Below, in pieces: positions 34,135 through 47,292 of a DNA stretch of 64,000 nt (position 1 is its first letter; every line of letters starts with the position of its first letter). This DNA is from Caprella mutica (taxonomy: Eukaryota > Arthropoda > Malacostraca > Amphipoda > Caprellidae): contig CANNZV010001058.1 of NCBI GenBank assembly GCA_947561585.1, positions 248,001 to 312,000 on the forward strand. The letters are read 5' to 3'. A program made the position numbers and the translations under genes. The notes beneath the pieces are model-generated. The model saw only the letters and a program-made list of their open reading frames with translations, had not been told where the DNA came from and did no database searches.

Positions 34135-34832
34135 TCCTCTATTCAGCTCTTCTATTCAGTTCTTCCTCTATTCAGTTCTTCCTTTTATTCATTTCGTTTT
34201 TTTCTTTATTAAATTTTTTTCTTCCCTCTATTCAGTTCATTCTACATTATATTCAGTTCGTTCATTCGTCTATTCAGTTCGTTCATTTCTCTATTCAGTT
34301 CGTTCATTTCTCTATTCAGTTCGTTCATTCCTCTATTCAGTTCGTTCATTTCTCTATTCAGTTCGTTCATTCCTCTATTCAGTTCGTTCATTCCTCTATT
34401 CAGTTCGTTCATTCCTCTATTCAGTTCGTTCATTTCTCTATTCAGTTCGTTCATTCCTCTATTCAGTTCGTTCATTCCTCTATTCAGTTCGTTCATTCCT
34501 CTATTCAGTTCGTTCATTCCTCTATTCAGTTCGTTCATTTCTCTATTCAGTTCGTTCATTCCTCTATTCAGTTCGTGCATTCCTCTATTCAGTTCTTTCA
34601 TTCCTCTATTCAGTTCGTTCATTTCTCTATTCAGTTCGTTCATTTCTCTATTCAGTTCGTTCATTCCTCTATTCAGTTCGTTCATTCCTCTATTCAGTTC
34701 GTTCATTCCTCTATTCAGTTCGTTCATTCCTCTATTCAGTTCGTTCATTCCTCTATTCAGTTCGTTCATTCCTCTATTCAGTTCGTTCATTCCTCTATTC
34801 AGTTCGTTCATTCCTCTATTCAGTTCATTTTT
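34135..34832. repeat. 21-bp minisatellite
   Basis: About 28 near-identical copies of a 21-bp unit (CCTCTATTCAGTTCGTTCAT plus one), degenerate at the left edge. Because 21 is a multiple of 3 and the unit lacks stops, both strands are open: a MNELNRG heptad on the minus strand and an SSIQFVH heptad on the plus strand. There is no flanking exon or signal, so I treat the frames as by-products. Confidence 0.92.
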
Positions 34833-35640
34833 CTTTTCAGCTCTTCTATTTCTCTAGCCAATATGCCTGATCGTGCTATACTTTGCCAACATTTACCGAC
34901 GTTGGCTCGAAAGATCAATTTTTACTGGGTTCTCCCAGTACTTATAGCAATACAGAAAAATACCACAATTAATTATAAAGATGTCTCTTCTTCATGACGT
35001 TATAATAAATAAATAATTTGTTGATATACAAGAGTCACGATCAAATTTCATTGTTAAACCGTTCTCTTACAGCTATATTTCTACAATAAATGTATAATAC
35101 ATAAACACAATTTTATAGATATGATTTAATGAATTAGAGAAATTGAACTATAGCTAGAGCTAAAGTAAACATATTTGAATATATAAGAAGAGTACTAGCA
35201 CTATAGACGTACGTATAATCAATATACTTTTCATATACATATATATATATATATATATATATTTAAATCATGATATCAATGAATAGATTTGCAGCTTATA
35301 TATATATGGTAATGTATATCAACAACTGAATTCTGTACAAATATCTAATATAATTACTTATATAAATATTGTTAAGCCTCATCAATTCATTTGTAAAGAG
35401 CTGTATATCAATAATTTTAAGAAATTAGTAAATAATATGTACAATATTGATTAAAAAATTATGTACAAGAAAGTACTATTACAAAAAAGAAAAATAATTA
35501 ATTAAAAGAGTTTGATCGTACTATTTTTGAGAAAGTCAATGATACTGTCTACTTTTGATGGCTAAAAGTTAGGTGTTCCATATATTGAGACAAATTACTG
35601 AATCATTTTTCAAAATAATACTAAAATATAAGTTCTATTT
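34833..35640. other. Intergenic sequence with an AT microsatellite
   Basis: An (AT)n run occurs near 35236-35262. No gene was recognised. Confidence 0.4.
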
Positions 35641-35647
35641 CAGTAGT

Positions 35648-35653
35648 TTTATT
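35648..35653 (-). terminator. Candidate polyadenylation signal of the acidic-tail gene
   Basis: AATAAA on the minus strand, about 58 bases after the stop codon at 35711-35713. Confidence 0.45.
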
Positions 35654-35710
35654 TTGAGTAAGGATCTCTTATTTACATTTCTAATTAAGTTTGATGAAAT
35701 AGTTATATAA

Positions 35711-38700
35711 TTATGATACGTCATTGGTAGTTTCATTGTTATTGTTTTCAGGTTCTTTCTCATCCTCCTCTCTTTCTTCTTCTTCTAGTCGTTTTTCTTG
35801 ATCTTTTTCCACTTCATCATTGTGTTTAGCATCAGTAGATTCATTATTTTCATCCTCGTGATTACCATTAACTAAGTTTCTCTCCTTTTCTTCTCCCTCT
35901 ACTTCTCCATTCTGTACTTCCTCCTCATTCTCTTCTTCCTCCTCCTTTTCTTCTTCCTCCTCATTCACTTTATCTTCTCCTATCAACATAATTTTCAGTA
36001 GCAGGAGGACTTTTTTCGGAGGCATCTTCAAGTCATCCACATTCTCTTCAACCTCTTCATCGCCACCTCTCTTATACTTAGAATAATAGCTGTACTTCAT
36101 TCCATACTGGTTTCCGATGTTCAGGGATTTGATCATATCCGTGAAATCGTAGAAGAACTCCTCGTTGTCACCCGATGAAAAGAAAAAAGCGGCGCAGGCG
36201 GCGGCGTAAGCTCGTGGAAGGTCAATGGTGACGGGACGTTTGTTAGATGGTGCGATAGCTGCTACTCGAAAGGATGGATTATAATTATCTGGGGGTGATG
36301 GTGTCACGGAACCTATTGCTGGAAGTTTGCGAAACCTAGATGAAGTGATGTCACTATCGCCTGTAAGAAAGATAGTTAATAACAATATTGTGAAAAGGTG
36401 ATTATTCAAATGGTAGTCAATGGAGCTTTATCATATTTTAAATTGTGCAATATATTCTTAATCTATTCAGAACAATTTTGATATAAGGTATTCAATCTGA
36501 AAATATAAGAGACAGTTCGAGTTCATTCAAATTGTGATTTGGAAACTATACTTTCAACCAAGATCAAAGTAATATAATTATTTATCAAACAAAAATAGAG
36601 AACATAACATGTGATGCTACTCAATTACCGATTATATATTTTGCAGACAGTTACATAAGTGAAAAGCCATCATTTTTTGCTCGTGAAGTTGCTCGTAGGT
36701 GGGGAGGAGGAGTTAAAAGTGACTTACGGGTGTCAGAATACCCAGACCCGGGCTTTGAATCAAGATAATCTTCTTCATCTGGAGTCTTCCTGCGTACCGT
36801 GGAGGCGATGCTAGAAGATTCAAAGAAGGATTCGAGATTCTCTCTTAGAACACCATCCGGTCGCTGAAGAGTATGGCCATGCAAAAGTTTTCTAGGGAAA
36901 GTTAGCCTTTTGATGCTCATTTGCGATAAGAAATCATTGAATGCCGATGCAAAGGTTATTCGATCTCCGTCACTGATGAAGAATGAAGCACAGGAAGCTG
37001 CAAAAATTCTGTTATAGTCAATGTTCACTGCAACTGGTGACGTTGGCATTTTTGTTGCAGAAGCTTCTCCAGCAGTTCCAGAGGCCACTTTTGAAGAGCC
37101 ACCCCAAGATCTGGAAGGTCTGTACCTTCGATTCGTGATGCCTGGTAACTTGTCAACCGTAGTAGATTTACCGGCTGCTAATCCTGTGAAAGGAGATGAA
37201 TGAGTTATCTCAATTATTTAAATATATTGTAAATACTAGGTATGAGTTAGATTATAATTGAGTAATGAGTTTGTATTTCGTTATATCTTGAAATAATAGT
37301 AAATACCAAAATACAGAGCTAATTTATTTGTGAAAATACTGTATCATTTTAACTTTGTTTAAAATCCTATTTGTTATAATTTAAATGAGATTTATATATT
37401 CATGAGAAGATACAAATGGATTGATTACTTAATCGAAGAGTAAGGAAATTCAAATACAGTACGGAAATCATTTTATATTTCACAATGATTTACGATTTCA
37501 ATTGAGTGATTGAGGGTGAAATTCCAACACGTGATGACCCAAATACTTTACACTGATAAGGTTTTCAGCAAAATTCTTATAGGTGACGTGACTGAATTGC
37601 CTTAGTACACCTGTTATCTTTCCAGATTACGTTCTTAACTGTGAGAATTGATATCAGGCTAGATAGAATTGGGGATAATTATCATTCGTAAGAATTTCAT
37701 TGGCTTTTTAACACGGCTGGAATTGTCCTAAATAATGAGTGTCAATATACTAAGTAACAGCTGTAAATGTTAAATGGGCCTACTTTAAATGTAAATGTAA
37801 TTATTTCATTAATGATTTGCTGGTAATATTCAAGTTTGAACAGTTTGATTACTTGACTAACCGCATGTGGTTTGCGTTTAATTTTTATTTCACATTTCCA
37901 AGTACGTTAAGAACTTTATTTTTTTAATTTCACGGCTCCAATTATTTCTGATATCTCATCCAAAAATATAATTTTGGCTATCTAGTCTTTCTAAAATCCT
38001 TGACAAAATCATTTTATAAATCTCTGATCCCGTCAATTTTTCTTCAAGTTATATGAATCCTCAATTCTTGAATTGTGTTTTAGTCAATGGTAATTCTTCT
38101 ACTAATATAAATTCCTAAACTAAACCTCTCAAACTAAACGTGATATTTGTTTCCAAAATCTACAGTATATAGAGTTTCATTTAGCGATTTACTTCCATTT
38201 CACGTTTATTTCACGAAATGGTTACATTTCTTGTTCATTTAATCATAGTAACCTAGCCCTCTTTAAGTTGAGGGCTAATAACCTAGCTGCTGGCGCGTCA
38301 GAACCAACTCTTACTGAAAGTCTTATAAAATATTGATGAATTTTTTTTTCGATATTTTTCTTTCTTAAGAACCTTCATTTGATATTTACGCTTCCAATAG
38401 TAAACGCAAAAGAATAATTTTCCATTTGCAATATAAAAAGGAAAGATATAAAATGAAAGTTCTTAGGTATTAATGTTGTATGAGCGGGGCTTTCCACTGT
38501 ACGGAGCTTGGCGAGGTGCAAATTCTCGCACATCTGAAAAAGCCGCTAAGGGTTACGGTTAACTGATTATAGAGGGACATTCACCCTTATGTTCTCAAAT
38601 TCACTCGTGCATCAGATTACTGAAGAGAGATCTGATATACTACTAAATATATTTAAATAAATGCTCATAATATGAGTATTTTACTATTTATCACCTTCCA

Positions 38701-39838
38701 TTTTGTCTAATCATATATCATTATGTGAAATTGTGAAAGTCATGAAAGACAACTTTCAAATCGTTTTAAAATTTAAGTTTTTTTCCCATGAGGAGCGGTG
38801 CGCCCTCATGGGTTTAATTGAAAAATAAAAATCACCAAATGGTTCCATATTTCGAAATAGTCACGCCTCTTTTTTCCTATCATTCCAACTGACCTCTGAG
38901 TTTACCATTCTTTTTCATCATCTCCCTCTTCTCTTCTCCAGGCAGTAAACTGTTAGCGGTGTGGACGTCTACTCCGTTGTAGAAGTTCACCATTAGTCCC
39001 TTTACGCCTATACTTGACTCTTGCTGTTTGAATTGATTCATGTCTGCTCGTGTGACGTGTTTTCGATACTTTAGCATGATGAACCGTTCCAAAGGTGGAA
39101 TCATAACGTCTATCTGTAGAATGCCAGTGATTTTATAATACTACCGTTGAACTCCTTTAGAATGAAATCTTGTATAGAAAATGTAGAGTTCTAAGTAATG
39201 AAGTTGCTTACATAGTGAACAAATTTCCTTTAGTTTGCCTAAATGACCGTTAAGCTTAAAAATATAAATGGCAATTTTTTGGAAGACTAGAGAAAATTTG
39301 TTTGCTATACAGTCTTCTTCTTTACTCAGGATTTCATCATAGACGAGTTCAACTGTACTATTTTTCAATAAATTAATTTAATACTGGTGATTTCACCTCC
39401 ATCTAACAATAATTTATAGAAATAGTATACGTTGGATTGATTCTTAAAGAATCGTGCTGAGCTTAATCGTTTTATTTTTTTCAAGATGTTTTCAAATAAT
39501 TGAGATAAAACCGCTTAGTATAATAACGTACAACTGATATTATTTTGCATGATAATTCTTAACGATAAATTCATCCATATACAAGATGTTTAATCTTCTA
39601 ACGATGAAAAGTTCAACTGATATCATTAATTAATAAAGTATCTCACCTTGAAGTATTTGTCCCTGTGTTTATCCAAGCTTTTCTTGCTGGTAACATGCTG
39701 TATATTCCTCTCCTTTAGTTCCTCTGATATCCCCTCAATGAAAGGTTCCAAACCTTTAGCACCAGTACCGTAGAGTTTCTCGTACACTAATCTGCAAATC
39801 TCATCTAGCAACTCGTCTGTGGATTTCTGCAAATCCAT
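35711..39838 (-). CDS. Unrecognised protein with a duplicated 39-residue module and acidic tail
   Basis: Exons in transcript order are 39838-39647, 39113-38906, 37183-36728 and 36360-35711. All are GT-AG with phases 0, 1, 1, giving 1506 nt and 501 residues. A module occurs at about residues 186-224 (core AASCASFFISDGD, then F..AFNDF) and again at about 329-367 (AAACAAFFFSSGD, then F..DFTDM). About 17 of 39 positions are identical. A possible third, weak copy lies in exon 1 (VYEKLYGTGAKG, then I.E.L....I). The last roughly 120 residues are mainly Glu, with Asp, Lys and Asn, and are probably disordered. No signal peptide or membrane segment is evident. Exon 1 is preceded by an acceptor-like TATATTTCAG 10 bases before the ATG, so an upstream exon, untranslated or coding, is likely. 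I do not recognise the family. Exon 2 may alternatively run on to a stop at 38880 (141 residues). Linking exons 1-2 to 3-4 rests on splice phase. Confidence 0.6.
37184..38879. other. Intron with a less AT-rich island
   Basis: Intron 3' of exon 2. The stretch at about 38480-38575 is less AT-rich (GAGCTTGGCGAGGTGC) and the minus strand has a short open frame there, without supporting splice context. Nothing else was recognised. Confidence 0.3.
39144..39355. mobile_element. Foldback MITE, copy A
   Basis: Ends CCGTTGAACTCCTTTAGAATG and, inverted, CAGTTGAACTCGTCTATGATG are flanked by TA. The middle holds inverted TTTAGTTTGCC / AGACTAGAGAAAATTTG motifs. Same family as the copies near 44748, 47065 and 57038. 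It lies about 30 bp upstream (minus strand) of the acceptor of exon 2 of the acidic-tail gene. Confidence 0.65.
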
Positions 39839-39849
39839 GACTCCTGATC

Positions 39850-42800
39850 TGAAATATACAAATGGTTGCTAATATCACTTGGATAACGACACATAATTCA
39901 GACACTTAATATAGTTCTCGGAACTAGGAAATTAGGTGTTAATATAGGTCATGAGAGGTCAATCTGGCACTTCTTAAGGTCATATTGGTTGATTACCTAA
40001 ATTTCACTTTCCGAATAAAACGAGAGTCTAATTAATGCGAAATTTTATTTACTTTTACTTTAATATAAAATAATGATATTTTTTGACACATGTTTGAATA
40101 TGCAAACAAAAACATTTATATGAATCAGAAGAAACCATTCTATATTATTTTCAAGTTTAGGAATTTATACATGCGATGCTATGAAATATGGTGCTACCTT
40201 AAATGAATTAGCACTAATATAAAATATATTCGTTATATTGCATATCCAAACTGATAAATATACATATATGTATTATAAATCTAGTATTCCAATCCTGCCA
40301 TTACCATAATAATATCAGTGACTCTTAGAGGTCAAATATTAGCAACATAATGGGTGCTAATATTTCAGTTCGGTTCCGATAAGCTACGACTTATGATAGG
40401 GTTACGTGACATGAAAATAGAGGTCAATTGAGAACCATAGCGGCAATTATATATCGACGGGTAAAATGTGAGGTATTATTTGCGATTAAGTTATATATAA
40501 ACTGAGATTATCTATAAAACCTAAAATAAGATATCGATTCGGGTTCAGTAATTTATATTTAAAAGACCCTACTGCTTTGTAAAGGGTGATTCATATTTTC
40601 TTAAACAATTATAAGATACTCTTTCTTAAAAATGGTGAGATTCTTCAGACCTCAATCTCTTAAATAATATCATGCCCTATGAAAGTTTCGTGGAAAAGGA
40701 TGAAAAATAGTTTAATAATACTGTCAATGTAGAAAAAGGCACTAAATTATACTAATTTGCTATACTTAAATTAAATATGGACTAAAATTTTTTATAAAAA
40801 AGTAGGTAGCCTAACCAGCAAATATAAAATGAACAAAAAACTACAATTGCTTTGTTCCCCTACTAAATATTTAAATTAGTTAAATAAGTTAAGTAGTTAA
40901 GTTAAAATGGGGGCATAAATTTTTTTATAGAATCTCATCTTAATTTCCGGAGACCGCAGTATATATTTATCTACCATTAAATTTTGAAGTCAAAAATGCC
41001 TTTGAATATTAAAAATAGACCAAGATTTATCTTCAACGACTTCACAGTATTCTAAGAAATGAATTCATGGAAAAGAAAATCCACGAAATGTTTTCAATGA
41101 AATTCCAAGGTAGGATGACTGCAGTAGGTTATTTTGTCGTTTCTTGGAAAATAATTTGTGAATTGCCACGGAATGAGTGCAGTATAAGCAATTAAGGAAT
41201 ATTCAGTAACGGTAATAGGATGTTATCATGTGCGTTGTTTTGAACACCTTTATATGTAGATAATGAACTTCAATAAGAGATAATAATTGATACCCAGATA
41301 GAAATTATCGTAGAATTCTTCTATCAAAGAAGAATTAGGTGGGATTTTCTCATATTAAACCTTCGTAATATTCTTCCTGGTTTTACTTCGTTTGAAAAAT
41401 TAAGAAACTAATAGATAGTACAGTTTATTGCATTTGATATATTATAGTATAAAAAACTCTAAAGGCATCAGTTGTAACAATTTATATATTAAAAGTTTTG
41501 CATAATACTAGTTTTTAGGTCAGTTGGAATTCGAAGACACGATTGAAAAACTGAAAAAGTGTTGACATGGATATCATATTTTATTTTGTGTGGTTAAATA
41601 AATTGATTTAGGTGTAGACTTTATTTTCTATAGTTGAAGTTCATGAAATCTGAAGATACTGGGAATAACAAGATTTATTTATAGATAAGTTAAACTGTGA
41701 TACAATGATGGATACACTAGTTAATGACAATTATGGCTGATTATATCTCAATACAAGTAACTCCAAGCAACTCTATCTCGATATTGGTTTGATAGCCATC
41801 TCTAGTTTTACATAACAGCCACCATTTTAATGGAGGAACCGTAAAACTTTCAAGATTTACCTGTATAATAATTCAGCAGGCAAGCTAGGCCATGATGCGA
41901 TCTAGGTATTGCAATGCTGCATGACAAGATGCAATACAAACAAAGGGATAGGCCTCATTGCAGCAGAATATGGAGTACAGTTGATTATTACTCTAAGCTA
42001 ATGGCATAGCTCCATACGAGCACTTTAGGGAGATTATGTCAGTCCGTAGGTACTAGTAACTAAGGTCGAAGTCGTGACCTCAAGACAGATTAATTGATTG
42101 TGTTGACGAGGGCTTTGTATGTGCTGCGTGTTGTAAATTCTTTTCGTAAATACATCTAATGACTTCCTCAATTGATTGGAATTCTGGAATCTTTTAGTAG
42201 AGATTATTATTTAACTTGCGGAATGTTGCGGAGGGTATTTCGTGTCATGAACTGTTCTTTTAAACTGTCGAACTGTTATATGTTAGGACAATTATCGCCT
42301 TAATATTATTCATTGAATATATGATAGGAATAGATGAAGCTATTTTTATCATTCTTTTCTCAATTTATTCCTGTTGATCTATAGTTTTGCCAGACGATAA
42401 ATTGTCCGGAAACGATTTTTCAGGCGGATATATTATACATTTTATGATACTCCAAAAATTCTTCGTTTAATAACTTTAATTACTAATTATATGTAGCTCA
42501 ATCAGTCAGTCAAGAATCAATGGGAGACACAGTTAATCTCCTATGGCCCCACCATAACTATCTCTTTTGGTATGCGTTGTTATATCCTTGAGTTTGCCAT
42601 CAGAATGACAACAGAAACATGCTGGTCTATTATTTTTGACGGATGAGTGCACCAACATGATAACAGAGAACTGTTTTTTTAGCTCTCTGCTGTTGATAAG
42701 ATTGGTACGTCAGGGTCACTTTGGTACTATCATTTGAAAAAGTTTCGATTTTATTATTGATTTTTCATCATTTGGTAAATGATAATTTTTTTTTCTAAAA

Positions 42801-43070
42801 AACCAGGACTTTCGTTTTCAATTTATAATATTTCATGTTAAAGGGAAATCGAATATTTTTAAATGAAACTTTTAACTCTGGATTTTGTAAAAAAAAAATT
42901 CTAAAATTCCAAAAAAATTCTTGTTCAATTGACCAATTTACAATGCTTTGAACTTGTGAATTGAAACATAAGGTAGATTCGAAATGAACCCTCAAATTCT
43001 ATGGCATCACATCACAACGTATGCTCCATAGGAAGAAATGATTAAGTTTGGCAGTCACCTACTAACTTCT
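39850..43070. other. Intergenic sequence, nothing recognised
   Basis: AT-rich. A TATGGCCCCACCATAAC motif near 42543 recurs near 43073 and, inverted, near 44640. No gene was found. Confidence 0.3.
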
Positions 43071-43071
43071 T

Positions 43072-44655
43072 AAGGCCCCGCCATAACTTTCTACCCTGAC
43101 AAGAAGAAATAATTCCTAGGATATTGAAGGGTTATCCCAGGCAAGAGGGATTTATCCCTAGGATATTAAGGGAATATCCCAGATAAGAGGAATTTATTCC
43201 TAGTATATTAGGGAAATATTCCAGGCAAGAGATATTCATTCCTAGGATATTCCTTTAATATACAAGGCAAAAAGAATTTATTCCTTGAATATTCTTTTAA
43301 TATCACAACCCACAGTCATTAATCCATCTTGCTTGGGTATCTGGGGTTGGTATACGTGTTACTTTCCATTTAATATGTCTTTTCTAGTAGCGCTATAATT
43401 ATTATCGTGACCTTACCAACAAAAGCTTTCAAACAAATAATGTACAGCCATTGTTGCTCGTGCGACAAATTAAAGACTTTTGAATCAACCGGATCAGCCA
43501 TTCCTTATGATGGATTATATATTCTGGAAAACTAAATATTGTTAGAATAGTATGTGCAACAGAGAAGTGTAAGCAAGTGAATGCTTTGAACATCGCTATA
43601 GAAACATTCAATGAAAATCATTTTCTATATTATTGTAAATTTATAACATTTAATGTCAATTGGCAATATGGATTATATATAAATAAATATATTAAACATT
43701 TTCTCATAAATATTGTAAATATTAAATCTTCTTGAAAATATTAATTCTTCTAGAAAATATTAAATCTTCTAGAAAATATTAAATCTTCTAGAAAATATTA
43801 TATCTTCTAGAAAATATTAAATCTCCTAGAAAATATTAAACCTTCTAGATAATATTAAACCTTCTAGATAATATTGAATCTTCTAGAAAATATTAAATCT
43901 CCTAGAAAATATTGAACCTTCTAGATAATATTAAATCTTCTAGAAATTATTAAATCTTCTAGAAAATATTAAATCTTCTAGAAAATACTAAATCTTCTAG
44001 AAAATATTAAATATAATCCCATATTTTTCCATATAGCTGTTAAATTTCAATATAGATATTATTAATACAATTTATTGAATGATATTATTTAAAGTGATTA
44101 ATAGACTTTAATTTCAGCACTTTAACGCACTTCCAAAACAGTATGAATAACCAAATCATCTATGAAATATTACCCTGCTGGTAATTGCGTGCTGGAGTAT
44201 AATTTATACATCAGAGTGATATCTTTACGAGGAAGATATCAAGTGGTCAGATTGTGGACACGGGTGGTCACGCCATTCAAAATTATATTTAGGTTTGATG
44301 ATCAAATTATTCAAGTTTTTAAAATTAATAAATAAAAATGTATACCTACATCTGTAAAGACAATCTGAAATATCTAAATTCTTATTTTTTTGGCTTCAAT
44401 ATTACTAATAGAAATTATCCTCTTATTGTTCCAGTACTAAATACCTAGGCAAGAAGGGATTTGTTCCTGGTATCTTAAGGGAATATCCCAGGAATAATAT
44501 CTTTTTGCCTGGGAATGTGTAGAAACCCTAAATTCAAAAATACATTAAATTGGAGATTGAAATAGTTTCTATAACTATTTAAAAACTATAAAAAAAAACA
44601 ATAATCTAGCACCAATCCCTTACTACCCAGAGAGAAAAATTATAGTGGGGCTATA
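43072..44655. repeat. Segment bounded by inverted GCCCC(A/G)C(C/T)ATAA motifs
   Basis: The left boundary reads GGCCCCGCCATAACTTTCT. The right boundary inverted reads AGCCCCACTATAATTTTTCT. Inside are CCTAGGATATTAAGGGAATA-type repeats (43110-43290 and 44440-44515) and the 19-bp minisatellite. It could be one old element or two related ends. Confidence 0.35.
43718..44015. repeat. 19-bp minisatellite
   Basis: About 15 copies of AATATTAAATCTTCTAGAA with variants (CCTTCTAGAT). Most units contain a TTCTAGAA-like palindrome. Confidence 0.9.
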
Positions 44656-44747
44656 GAAGATTTTGTTGGGTCTTCTCCTATTTTTCTATGGCCCAACATG
44701 AATCGACCTGTGGGTAATAGAAACTGAAAATTAAGAAATTTAATATA

Positions 44748-44948
44748 AAGTAGAACTCCTCTACAGCTAATGTAGAGTCTTGAGTGAGAGATATAGCTTG
44801 TATAGTAAAAAAAATCCTTTAGTCTGCCTTAAAATGGCAGTTAGTTTTCTAAACTTGATAAAATCTCCTCATGGCAGACTAAAGAAAATTTGTTCACTAT
44901 AGAGGCTACTTCTTTAATCAGGAAGTCCACTATAGTAGTATTCTACTG
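44748..44948. mobile_element. Foldback MITE, copy B
   Basis: The left end AAGTAGAACTCCTCTACAG and the inverted right end CAGTAGAATACTACTATAG are flanked by TA. The central arms carry TTTAGTCTGCC and its inverse GGCAGACTAAAG. Confidence 0.65.
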
Positions 44949-47064
44949 TACATACAAATGTATTTAAAAATTTATACAATTAAAATAATGGTTAAAATTG
45001 ATGCCGTTGTTAAATGTCTTCGGTTTACTTTTAATGACATCTTTAATACTGTTTCACAGCATTGCGGTGTTTTAATGGCCGTTAAATACAGGCTTGAATT
45101 ACGCAGTTTAATATGCTAATGTATTATGATATTTTAGTGATCTTTCATATTATAGTGCATATCCAACTCTGAAACAGTTTCTAACTTTTAAAATAAAGAA
45201 AGTTATTGTATCATTAATCGTCTATTCAATATATTTTTAAAATATATTTTTAAAATACAATACTTTTTTTGGTAATAATTTTAAATTAAATTCCACAGTT
45301 TTGTCCATTTATTTTAGTACCTAATTTTAAATATAATTCCCTAATTTTTTTAATTTCAATAAATAATTCCTTCATCTTACACTATTTTCTTACCGTAAAT
45401 ATGTTCTTCGTAACATGAATAAATGATCTCTCTAATGGAACCAATTCATTCCCGTCCATACTAATAGAAATTTATGGTCACTTTAATCTATGTGATTAAG
45501 GAGTATAATCAGATTACAGAGGATTATAGACCATGCAACTTAATCAAAACCAAAGCATTAGTCAATCACATCTTAGTACTGTTTCATAAATCTTTATAAA
45601 TGTATTAATCTCAGTTTAATAACTTAATTCTATATTATTTCTTGAGGATTTGAAATGTGAATTCATGATAAATTACTACAAGTCAGATATGTATGTATAA
45701 TTGATTTATTATCTATCATTATTTAAACAATAAAAAAATTAACAACGTACGTAAAGGTAAGATATAAGAAGTAGTGTTTTAAAAATAAGTCTACGGTAAT
45801 TACTACCAATATTTAATTTACTTTTATTTTGATTATATCCAGAATTTATATCACATTTAAATCCCTTACAGCGGATTATCTTTGAATAGACCCTCCTCCA
45901 CTATCAAGGACAATAATTGTCCGTTTTACTGGACTGCAGGAAACTACAACGACCTCTTTAAATTAAATGGTTTAATATATTTTTATTCATCTACCAAGTA
46001 TCTAGTAAATCATTAATTATATTCAGAGGTATTACAATTCACAACACTTTAATGTATTGTTTTCAGATTTTAAGGAATATTAATCTAGTTACCGTTCCCA
46101 GATAAATTTTCTTTGATTAGAAAAGTTCAACAGAAAATATAAAGTGGTGTAACTATTTTATGTTAAAGAATATTACCTACCTTATTATTTGGTACATTTA
46201 TATAAGTATAAGATATATAAATATTATGAGATTTTTATTAACATTTACATTTAAGAATAATCTGAGATTGTTCAATTTCATGAACGTTTCTTTGAAATGC
46301 TGTTAAAAAAAACTTGTAAAGTTTAAATTCCCAACTGAAGTAGAAGCTGAGTCAGCCATAGCACCCATCGATCGGCATAACGGACACAATTTTCCGGTAC
46401 ATGTACTGTCCGTAGTAAGGAATTTACCTGTATTCCCAAGTGAAATTTTAATAAATTAAATAAAGTAAATCTATTTTTTGCTTAAATTTTCAAAATGATC
46501 AAAATAATAAATTAAATACAATTCTTTATACCTACTATTTGAAAAAATATTGCTAATGTTATTAATTCTGTTTATTATAATAATACTAAATGCCTAGTAA
46601 AAAAAATCAGCAGTTATAATATGTACATATAATGCGAATACTTCAACAATAAAATATATCTATTAAAAGTTTACATTTCCATAGAGCATCACGCAACACC
46701 ATCATATATTATGCCCTAAATTCCTTATAATCATTAGAGTTAATGGCGAAATTAGCCAACAGGTAATTACAGGAGGCCTAATCAATATATACAACAACAC
46801 ACCTTTATATCCCAGGTAATTAATCCAGAAATTAGAGCGCCAAGTTTGGTGTTATTCTCTTGTTGAAATAGGCAATCACTTGCAGAGGAAAGATACACAA
46901 CCTACTTCCTCAAGCTACTGTTACGCACTGACCCCAAGAAATAAAAGGATACACAATAGTGACCTTAAAACAGTGACATTGATATGGAACGCATTGTTAG
47001 ACGGTCAGAGTCTAATTTACTGCATTGTAATGTATCCGTACAAAGTCTTTGAGTGTTATTGAAA
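44949..47064. other. Intergenic sequence, nothing recognised
   Basis: AT-rich. A small palindrome GGACAATAATTGTCC lies near 45907. No gene was recognised. Confidence 0.3.
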
Positions 47065-47292
47065 CAGTGGAAAATTCTCTATAATGAAATCCTGTGTAGT
47101 GAATTTAGTGTCCGGAGTAAGTAGCTTCTATAACTAACAAATTTTTTTATTTTACTATAAAAAGTCCATTAGTTTTTAAAACTGATGACAAGTCATGGTA
47201 GACTAAAGAAAATTTGATCACTATAGTGGCCACTTTCTTCCTCAGGACACTACGTTCGTTATACAGGATTTCACTATTGAAGAGTTCTACTG
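47065..47292. mobile_element. Foldback MITE, copy C
   Basis: The left end CAGTGGAAAATTCTCTATAA and the inverted right end CAGTAGAACTCTTCAATAG are diverged terminal repeats. The same central AGACTAAAGAAAATTTG motif is present as in copies A, B and D. The TA flanks are no longer intact. Confidence 0.55.

Noticed and set aside
34242..34997. Long open frames of MNELNRG and SSIQFVH repeats as real proteins
   Set aside because: They are produced by a 21-bp minisatellite open on both strands. No splice sites, signal or unique coding sequence adjoin them.
43072..44655. A CRISPR-like regular array (19-bp units)
   Set aside because: Units are contiguous without spacers and the genome is eukaryotic. 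It is a minisatellite.
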